Positions 7,718-12,760 of a stretch of DNA of 14,331 bases are shown here, in pieces (position 1 is the stretch's first letter; each line of letters begins with the position of its first letter). The stretch lies in the NCBI GenBank assembly GCA_937941715.1, contig CALDGX010000231.1, positions 1-14,331 on the forward strand. Reading direction: 5' to 3'. The notes beneath the pieces were generated by a model, which did not search any database, was not told the DNA's origin, and saw nothing but the letters and a program-made list of their open reading frames with translations. A program made the translations under genes and the position numbers. The DNA is from an uncultured Chloracidobacterium sp. (lineage in GTDB: Bacteria > Acidobacteriota > Blastocatellia > Pyrinomonadales > Pyrinomonadaceae).

Positions 7718-8359
7718 TTACCTGAATAAGTGCCCAAACCTTGTCTTGATCAAATTTCTGCAGCGAAAGAGCCGCGATTTCAAATTGCTCGCCGAGATGC
7801 CGATGATCTCGGCCGCCTCATTGAGGCTGTAATCCTGTGAATAGACCATCGTCATGGCTAATCTGTCCTTGGCGTCGAGCGTCGACATGATCTTGTCGGC
7901 GATCTGGTTGGCCGCTAATGCCGCCTCGACGCTCGGCTGCCGGCCGTCCGCGACCGTCTCGAGATAGTCGTTCTCGGCGTCGGTCATTTCGGTAAAAAGG
8001 CTCTCCGAACGCCGCTGCCGTCGGCGGAACTCGTCATAGCAGACGTTGACGGCGATCCGCGTCATCCAGGCGGGGAATGACCTTTCCTCGCCGCCGCGGA
8101 ATTTCTCGAGCGAGAAGTACGCTTTGGTAAAAGCTACCTGGACGAATTCCTCGATCTCGCTGCGTTCTCTGAAGAACCTGCCGATCGTCCTCGCGACCGG
8201 CCGCTTGTACCGCTCAAATATCTCGGCAAAGGCACTCTCGTCACCGCTCAGAACGCATTCGACCAGCTGTTCGTCCGTCACCGGCGAACCGTCATCGATA
8301 CCGTACGATAAGGGTTTAGCGTCTGTTTGCAAGCTGATTTTTATAACCTCTTCAAACAT
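7718..8359 (-). CDS. ECF-type RNA polymerase sigma-70 factor
   Basis: A 213-residue ECF sigma factor from the ATG at 8359. An in-frame TTG at 8368 is the other possible start and adds three residues; neither has a strong SD. Region 2 covers about 28-118: SGDESAFAEIFERYKRPV, then IEEFVQVAFTKAYFSLEKF (region 2.2/2.3) and FPAWMTRIAVNVCYDEFRRR (region 2.4, -10 recognition). A linker with acidic stretches follows. Region 4 covers about 150-210 (LDAKDRLAMTMVYSQDYSL and the helix-turn-helix EAAEIIGISASNLKSRLFR, -35 recognition). It directs RNA polymerase to a small regulon, usually including its own operon. It is the third gene of the run, preceded by the EF-hand gene (65 nt gap) and the membrane protein, and followed by the peroxidase. 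The sigma-after-regulator order is less usual. Confidence 0.93.
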   Translation of the reverse strand: MFEEVIKISLQTDAKPLSYGIDDGSPVTDEQLVECVLSGDESAFAEIFERYKRPVARTIGRFFRERSEIEEFVQVAFTKAYFSLEKFRGGEERSFPAWMTRIAVNVCYDEFRRRQRRSESLFTEMTDAENDYLETVADGRQPSVEAALAANQIADKIMSTLDAKDRLAMTMVYSQDYSLNEAAEIIGISASNLKSRLFRCRNLIKTRFGHLFR

Positions 8360-8424
8360 TAACTTCAAGTCCCGCCTGACGATTAACGGGCCTGCAGCCC
8401 AGGATACGATTCAAACATCAACGA

Positions 8425-9630
8425 TCAATTTTCGATCTTGTAGCCGGCCGGCACCGAAAACAATTCCGCCGACGGCTCTGCCCGCTTGATATTCACCAGT
8501 TTGAAAATATGCTCACCGGCGAGCGGGTCCAGGTGACGCGACATCACGACCACCTGCAATTCCGGCGAGAACCAACGCTCGGAAATGACCTGGATCGGCT
8601 TGTCGTTGCCGATCTGCCCGGCCGGGATCTCCATCGTCGTCCGTGTGCCCTCGACCCTCACGCCCTCGATCGTCTTGCTGCCGAGCGATTCGACCTTGGC
8701 GTCGGCGGGCTGCTCCGGTTCGAGCGGTCCCTGGCCGCCTTCGATGCGGTTTCGGCGGGCTGCCTTGTTATTGGGGTCGAGAAATATCTGCGTACGCGTA
8801 TTCATATCATTGATGAATACCAACATCTGCGGCTTGTTGTCGCTGCCGACGATCTGGACCCCGGCGACCGCCTCAAGAGGCTGTTCACGCCGCGTGCGGC
8901 CCTCGCCGTCACGGTAGATCGCTCCCTGTCGCTTTTTGGTTACCGTGGTGCCGTCAAACAGGCGTTTGGTGTCCTCGATGACCGTTTCGGCCGAAAACGG
9001 CTGTCCCTTGACCAGCTTATCGCCGAATCGCAGCTCGGCACCCAGGAATTTTGCGTTCGGCGGCATTCCGGGTCGGCCCGGTTTGGGCCCGCGGCCCTCG
9101 CCGTCCGGGTGGCGCGGCGGCCGGCTTTCTTCGGCGGAGAGCGAACCATCGCGGTTCTTGTCCATTTCGGCAAATCTGGCACGGACCGATCGGTCAAAAT
9201 CGGCCTTCGTGACGGCACCGCCCTCGAGCAGGTCGTCAAAGAAGAACGGCGGCAGCATCGCTTTGCCGTCCTTTTCGGGACGCCGCGGCCCTTCGCCCGG
9301 CGGCGGTGGAGGCGGCGGAGCGGGTTCGCCGGGTTCGATCGTACCGTTGGCGTTGCGGTCGAGGCCCGCGAAGGTGCGTTCGATCGCCGCGTTAAACTCG
9401 TCAGCGTCGAGGGCGTTGTTATTATTCGCGTCGTGCGGCTTGATCCAATCGCCACGCGGCGGGCCGTCCGGCCTGCCCGGCATCATATCGCCGGGGCGTC
9501 CGCCCCGGCCGTCACGCGGCATCCCGATCCCGCCCGGCGGCGGTCCCTGCGGACGCGGCGGACGCTGTGCGAGTGCGGCCTCGCCGGCAGCCAACAATAG
9601 AACTATCGCGAATAATAGATTCGATCTCAT
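8425..9630 (-). CDS. Secreted EF-hand protein with Pro/Gly-rich N-terminal half
   Basis: A 401-residue protein with a Sec signal peptide (1-22, ending ALAQ). The start is fixed by a clear AGGAG 8 nt before the ATG. Three canonical EF-hand loops are visible: D67-N69-N71-A73-D75-E78, D91-N93-N95-T97-E99-E102 and D157-N159-D161-S163-S165-E168. The stretch FDDLLEGGAVTKADF before the third looks like a degenerate partner. Between loops two and three lies a run of seven prolines, and residues 23-60 are Pro/Gly/Arg/Asp-rich. The C-terminal half (about 195-401) has no loop motifs. It contains IYRDGEGRTRRE, ERWFSPELQVVV and ELFSVPAGYKIEN, which resemble a beta-rich domain often seen near acidobacterial sigma factors; I cannot name its function. 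It lies in the ECF operon, 28 nt after the membrane protein gene. A Ca2+-sensing or binding envelope role is inferred. Confidence 0.85.
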   Translation of the reverse strand: MRSNLLFAIVLLLAAGEAALAQRPPRPQGPPPGGIGMPRDGRGGRPGDMMPGRPDGPPRGDWIKPHDANNNNALDADEFNAAIERTFAGLDRNANGTIEPGEPAPPPPPPPGEGPRRPEKDGKAMLPPFFFDDLLEGGAVTKADFDRSVRARFAEMDKNRDGSLSAEESRPPRHPDGEGRGPKPGRPGMPPNAKFLGAELRFGDKLVKGQPFSAETVIEDTKRLFDGTTVTKKRQGAIYRDGEGRTRREQPLEAVAGVQIVGSDNKPQMLVFINDMNTRTQIFLDPNNKAARRNRIEGGQGPLEPEQPADAKVESLGSKTIEGVRVEGTRTTMEIPAGQIGNDKPIQVISERWFSPELQVVVMSRHLDPLAGEHIFKLVNIKRAEPSAELFSVPAGYKIEN

Positions 9631-9658
9631 AATAAAACTCCTGAACTCGAATTAACCG

Positions 9659-10348
9659 TTACCTGATAAAACGAATAGCGTGCGTTTGACCGTCGTCGCC
9701 GACGATCACCTCGGCGTCGACCATGCTCGCGGGCTTTTCGACTGAGGAAACCAGCCCGAGCGTGACCATCATCGCACTCGGCACCTTAACGCGGACCATC
9801 TGGCCGCTCTCGGGGTTGCGTGCATAGGTCAGGGCAATGAATTCCGACTTGAAAACCGGCCGTTCGACAGCGGCGGCGGCCACGGTGTTCGTCCTGGTTT
9901 CCGCCTGTTTTGCGGCACGGGCCTTCATCGGCCTCGGCGATGCGGAGGTTCGCACGATCGCGGCCGTTGTCGCCGGCTCTGAAATTTTAGCGGGTAATGC
10001 CGGCTCGGGAACGTTCGACGGCGAGACCACTGTCGCCGAAGACGGACCATCCTGCTGCAAACCCGCCGTTTCCGTCGTCAACGTGTTCGGACGGAATACG
10101 AAGATACCGATAATGACGCTTGCCGCGGCCAGAGCGGGCACGGCGAACATCAGCCAGCGGCGAATGGCGTTGACCGGCGGCCACGGCGTTACATTCGCCT
10201 CGGCCTTTTGGCTGATCTCACGCCGAACGTTCCACCACAAAGCCGGCGACGCGACGATCTCGTCGATCAATGCGTCATCGGCCGAGGCGTCAGTCACGAT
10301 CGCTGACATCAACTTGTCGATCTGCTCATCCGTTAGCTGTCGTTTCAT
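9659..10348 (-). CDS. Single-pass membrane protein, anti-sigma-factor-like
   Basis: A 229-residue protein. The cytoplasmic N-terminus has 64 residues, with an acidic helical stretch (DEQIDKLMSAIVTDASADD) and ALWWNVRREIS. A single transmembrane segment spans about 65-85 (WLMFAVPALAAASVIIGIFV). A low-complexity Ser/Pro/Ala linker follows, then a roughly 65-residue exported C-terminal domain ending in IVGDDGQTHAIRFIR. No zinc-binding HxxxCxxC anti-sigma motif is present. This topology, plus a sigma gene two positions downstream, suggests a regulator that holds the ECF sigma at the membrane, but that is inference. The ATG is supported by AGGGG 8 nt upstream. It is the first gene of the four-gene minus-strand run. 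The hairpin at 10396-10432 separates it from TerC, so a promoter should lie within 10349-10395; I found no convincing one. Confidence 0.75.
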   Translation of the reverse strand: MKRQLTDEQIDKLMSAIVTDASADDALIDEIVASPALWWNVRREISQKAEANVTPWPPVNAIRRWLMFAVPALAAASVIIGIFVFRPNTLTTETAGLQQDGPSSATVVSPSNVPEPALPAKISEPATTAAIVRTSASPRPMKARAAKQAETRTNTVAAAAVERPVFKSEFIALTYARNPESGQMVRVKVPSAMMVTLGLVSSVEKPASMVDAEVIVGDDGQTHAIRFIR

Positions 10349-10395
10349 AATATTGACCCCTAAACCGCTGTTGTCAGGTAAAAGACGCGCGGAAA

Positions 10396-10432
10396 AGCGG
10401 CACGGTTTCAGCTTTTTGCCGACCGTACCGCT
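10396..10432 (-). terminator. Terminator downstream of the TerC gene
   Basis: An 11-bp stem with one mismatch (AGCGGTACGGT / ACCGTGCCGCT on the minus strand) and a 15-nt loop, 24 nt past the TerC stop codon. The minus-strand tail is short (TTTT then CC). The plus-strand tail is longer (TTTTTCTTT), so the hairpin could stop transcription in both directions, although no plus-strand gene lies just upstream. Confidence 0.6.
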
Positions 10433-10456
10433 TTTTCTTTGGAAGGGGGTTCGAGG

Positions 10457-11464
10457 TTAGTTCAATTCCTCGGCGAGACCGCGTGGCTCGGCCGTTTCTT
10501 CGGCCGGCTTAGACCGCGGGAATAGCAGTGAGAAAATTATCGAAGCAGCGATCACGCTGACGATAAAACCAAGCGAATACGAGATGGGGAATTTGCCGCC
10601 GAACGCGTCGTTGAGCCAGACCATCTTCAGTCCGACAAAGACGAGTACGACCGCAAGCCCGTATTTCAGCAAATAGAATTTGTCGATCACACCGGCGAGC
10701 ATAAAGTACATCGACCGCAGGCCCATGATCGCGAAGATGTTCGACGAAAAGACAATGAACGGCTCATTGGTCACCGCGAAGATCGCCGGTACGCTGTCAA
10801 CCGCAAAGATGACGTCGGTCCCCTCGAGAAACAGCAGGGCGATGAACAGCGGCGTCGCGTGCCAGCGACCATTGATCTTAAGGAAAAAGCTCTTGCCGTC
10901 GATGGTATGCGTGACCGGCATGAATCGCCGGAATGTGCGGATCAGCAAGTTCTTTTCCGGTTCGATCTCCTCGTTGCTGGTAAAGAACATCTTGATGCCG
11001 GTCAACACCAGAAATCCGCCGAAAAGATAGATCACCCAGTGAAACTGCATCAAGGCTGAGCCGGCCGCGATAAAGATCGCCCTGAAAACGAGTGCTCCGA
11101 GAATGCCGTAAAACAGCACGCGGTGCTTATACTTTGCCGGTATCCCGAAATAACTGAAGACCAGCACGAAAATGAATATATTGTCGATCGACAACGAATA
11201 CTCGAGCACATATCCGGTCAAAAACTCGAGCGTCGAAGTCTTGGCCGCCGCCTCGCCGAACTTGCCCAGCGTGTACCAGTAAAAACCGCCGGCAAATATC
11301 ATCGCGAGCATCACCCAGACAACGCTCCAGGTCGTCGCCTCCTTGAACGAAACAACGTGTTCCTTTCGGTTAAAGATCCCGAGGTCGATCGCCAGCATCA
11401 GCAATACGAAGGCGAGAAACGCCCCGTAAAGCCACCAATATTCAGCAAATGGAAATAAGTTCAT
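10457..11464 (-). CDS. TerC/Alx family integral membrane protein (probable Mn2+/metal exporter)
   Basis: A 335-residue polytopic membrane protein with about eight hydrophobic helices and a basic loop near 165-205. Signature acidic residues lie in the membrane: D27 (AIDLGIF), D94 (LSIDNIFIF), and D217 with D223 (EGTDVIFAVDSVPAIFAVTN). These are typical of the TerC/Alx family, whose characterised bacterial members (Alx, MeeF/MeeY) take part in Mn2+ efflux or loading of exported metalloproteins. Older literature ties TerC to tellurite resistance. Length and C-terminus (charged tail SKPAEETAEPRGLAEELN) fit Alx. It is the second gene of an operon, 54 nt after the TerB-like gene, with no strong SD of its own. 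The long leader upstream of the TerB-like gene carries a yybP-ykoY-like signature, which in other bacteria controls TerC/Alx genes with Mn2+. The metal specificity here is inferred. Confidence 0.93.
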   Translation of the reverse strand: MNLFPFAEYWWLYGAFLAFVLLMLAIDLGIFNRKEHVVSFKEATTWSVVWVMLAMIFAGGFYWYTLGKFGEAAAKTSTLEFLTGYVLEYSLSIDNIFIFVLVFSYFGIPAKYKHRVLFYGILGALVFRAIFIAAGSALMQFHWVIYLFGGFLVLTGIKMFFTSNEEIEPEKNLLIRTFRRFMPVTHTIDGKSFFLKINGRWHATPLFIALLFLEGTDVIFAVDSVPAIFAVTNEPFIVFSSNIFAIMGLRSMYFMLAGVIDKFYLLKYGLAVVLVFVGLKMVWLNDAFGGKFPISYSLGFIVSVIAASIIFSLLFPRSKPAEETAEPRGLAEELN

Positions 11465-11481
11465 AGTGTTAAATTGCCCGG

Positions 11482-11512
11482 ACCGCCGGTATCATCAGCC
11501 GGATCGGGCGGT
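11482..11512 (-). other. Weak intergenic hairpin between the TerB-like and TerC genes
   Basis: On the minus strand, ACCGCC (11512-11507) can pair with GGCGGT (11487-11482), with extra short GC pairing inside. It has no T-tract, so it is not a clear terminator. It might stabilise an mRNA end or affect translation of TerC, which lacks an evident SD. Only a 6-bp stem is certain. Confidence 0.25.
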
Positions 11513-11518
11513 TTGTCG

Positions 11519-12484
11519 TTATCCTCGGTTTCTCTCGATCGCGCGGCTCAAAAGGCGTGCGATATGCTTTACGGTCTCGACCTCTTCGCGGCAGATCTTG
11601 GTGCCGCCCGACGCGTCCGTCGTATCGCCGCCTGACGCCTCGGCGACCAAAGTGCACTGCGACAGCAGGCTGTACTTTTTGTCCGAGCGTGCGTCCGGGC
11701 CGAGTTTTTCAAGGCCTGTCCGCAATTTCGCCATCGACGCTTCAAAGAATTCGTCCTCGGGCTTGAGTTCCAGCCATTTGAGCAGCAGCTGCAGGTTATC
11801 GTTGGTCGGCTCGACGCCGAGGTCGAACAGTGAATCGAATATCAATTGGCGCTCGCGCTTGGTAATGCGACCGTCTGCCCAGGCCACCTTGATCAGCGGC
11901 AGCACCGCGAGGCATTCGTCCGGGTGCGACGATGTCGCCGGCGAGACACCCGCGGCGGCGTTCATCCGCCCTTCGTTCAAACGGCCGAGCCGTTCTTCGA
12001 CCACGCCGAGCCCGAGCCGCTCGTCCTCGCCCGCCTTGTATCCCCGCCAGAGGCCGTAAACCTCTTTCTGGCCGAGCCCGGCGATGTGGCGAGCCTGCTC
12101 GAGCAGCAGCGAAATAACGGCGAGCATCTGGCCCATCGGCATAAAATTAAGCGAATTGCCGAGGTCACTCCACCACGACCGCAATTCTACGGCCGAGGGG
12201 CGGGTCGCGAGTCGGTCCATCACGACCAGGCCGGTCGCTTGATTTGCCAGCAGGCCATAAGCTTCCGCCGCCTCGAGCACGGCGTTCTGTTCCGCCCGGC
12301 CGACACGGCCGTCGGCCCACGCGATCTCGATCATCGGCGTCAGCAGCAGCAGGGCAAGGTCGTCCGACGGTTCGCCCGCCGTCCGCACGAGATGGATGAT
12401 CCGCCTCGATGCGGCGACAAACCTTTCGCGGTTATCAGTATGTTGTTCGAATTCTTTGAGACTCTGATTGAGAAACTCAGTCAT
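11519..12484 (-). CDS. Cytoplasmic protein with two TerB-like segments
   Basis: A 321-residue protein without signal peptide or membrane helix. The start at 12484 is chosen because GGGAG stands 6 nt upstream. An upstream in-frame extension to 12655 would run through the promoter leader and has no domain. It contains an internal duplication: LLLLTPMIEIAWADGRVGRA (45-64, then E65) and LAVLPLIKVAWADGRITKRE (192-211). The WADGR-x3/4-E pattern with hydrophobic helices on both sides is the TerB/DUF533-type helical motif, where the Asp and Glu can bind metal. A middle section (about 105-150) and a C-terminal tail rich in Thr/Gly/Asp-Ala follow. TerB-like proteins are linked to tellurite and metal-stress clusters with TerC. 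Here it is the first gene of a two-gene operon with TerC, so it probably senses or handles the same metal on the cytoplasmic side. Its exact function is unknown. Confidence 0.8.
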   Translation of the reverse strand: MTEFLNQSLKEFEQHTDNRERFVAASRRIIHLVRTAGEPSDDLALLLLTPMIEIAWADGRVGRAEQNAVLEAAEAYGLLANQATGLVVMDRLATRPSAVELRSWWSDLGNSLNFMPMGQMLAVISLLLEQARHIAGLGQKEVYGLWRGYKAGEDERLGLGVVEERLGRLNEGRMNAAAGVSPATSSHPDECLAVLPLIKVAWADGRITKRERQLIFDSLFDLGVEPTNDNLQLLLKWLELKPEDEFFEASMAKLRTGLEKLGPDARSDKKYSLLSQCTLVAEASGGDTTDASGGTKICREEVETVKHIARLLSRAIERNRG

Positions 12485-12495
12485 TTTACACTCCC
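12485..12495 (-). promoter_or_regulatory. Shine-Dalgarno site that fixes the TerB-like start
   Basis: GGGAG (12495-12491) followed by six bases and then ATG (12484-12482). It is the only good SD in the 5' region of this gene. The neighbouring AAAAGG (12499-12494) can pair with CCTTTT at 12520-12515, so access to this site may be controlled by RNA folding. Confidence 0.7.
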
Positions 12496-12511
12496 TTTTT
12501 TGGATCGGGCC

Positions 12512-12555
12512 TGCAAAAGGATAGACCTCTTGCAGACTATAGCCGCAAAAGGTCT
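12512..12555 (-). promoter_or_regulatory. Mutually exclusive hairpins (candidate expression platform)
   Basis: Read on the minus strand, AGACCTTTTGC (12555-12545) can pair with GCAAGAGGTCT (12533-12523): 11 bp with one G-U and an 11-nt loop. Alternatively TGCAAGAGG (12534-12526) pairs with CCTTTTGCA (12520-12512): 9 bp with a 5-nt loop. The two stems share the middle segment, so only one can form. If the first forms, the freed CCTTTT can pair with the AAAAGG beside the SD. Confidence 0.45.
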
Positions 12556-12660
12556 CGATATTTCCCAACGCACCGGATCGTCTTGGCGTAATGACGATCG
12601 TATTGACGATGCTGAAGGACCCCTGTAGATCACAGAGGTTTCTACTCCCCCACAAATTGT
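12551..12660 (-). promoter_or_regulatory. Candidate yybP-ykoY-like (manganese) riboswitch in the TerB/TerC leader
   Basis: The leader begins near 12660 and contains GGGGGAGTAG (12651-12642), which includes the GGGGAGUAG core of yybP-ykoY aptamers. A 7-bp hairpin follows at once, CCTCTGT/ACAGGGG (12638-12620). Further down come CGTCAATACG, similar to the aptamer's L3 strand, then GCCAAGAC (12587-12580) and CGAGACCTTT (12557-12548), both similar to the aptamer's 3' AAGACC strand. The regulated operon encodes a TerC-family protein, a known target class. Against it: I could not draw the expected P1 stem or a full P3/P4 arm, so the call is a candidate only. Confidence 0.4.
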
Positions 12661-12666
12661 AAAAGG

Positions 12667-12695
12667 ATATTACCTATACTTTACGTAAATGTCAA
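12667..12695 (-). promoter_or_regulatory. Sigma-70-like promoter of the TerB-TerC operon with palindromic spacer
   Basis: A perfect TTGACA (12695-12690) and TAATAT (12672-12667, 4/6) lie 17 bp apart on the minus strand. The expected start is near 12660, giving a leader of about 175 nt. The spacer contains the perfect palindrome TTTACGTAAA (12680-12689), a possible operator. Confidence 0.6.
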
Positions 12696-12720
12696 GTATC
12701 CGTGCGAACATCGGTTTGTG

Positions 12721-12729
12721 TGATATACT
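12721..12729 (+). promoter_or_regulatory. Extended -10 promoter of the ribonuclease J gene
   Basis: TGATATACT gives a TGn extension plus TATACT (12724-12729). No good -35 hexamer is present at 16-18 bp upstream, which is common for extended -10 promoters. Transcription would start near 12736, and GGTGAGGA (12745-12752) serves as SD, 8 nt before the ATG at 12761. Confidence 0.5.
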
Positions 12730-12760
12730 CAGCGTTTCAAATTGGTGAGGAAGACCGCAA

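Noticed and set aside
9301..9330. GGCGGTGGAGGCGGCGGA run as a microsatellite or regulatory repeat
   Set aside because: It encodes the proline run between EF-hands two and three of the minus-strand protein, so coding explains it.
8509..9600. A 363-codon open frame on the plus strand opposite the EF-hand gene
   Set aside because: It is antisense to a gene with a strong SD, a signal peptide and three EF-hand loops. Its own peptide is Arg/Leu/Val-rich low complexity with no domain; GC-rich codons on the other strand explain the lack of stops.
10349..10395. CTGACA with TATTAT as promoter of the anti-sigma-like gene
   Set aside because: The spacing would be 19 bp and the -10 would overlap the ATG that has a good SD, placing the start of transcription inside the gene.
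12485..12655. Upstream extension of the TerB-like gene by 57 codons
   Set aside because: It would be read from the leader that carries the candidate riboswitch, has no SD, and adds no recognisable domain; GGGAG with ideal spacing favours 12484.
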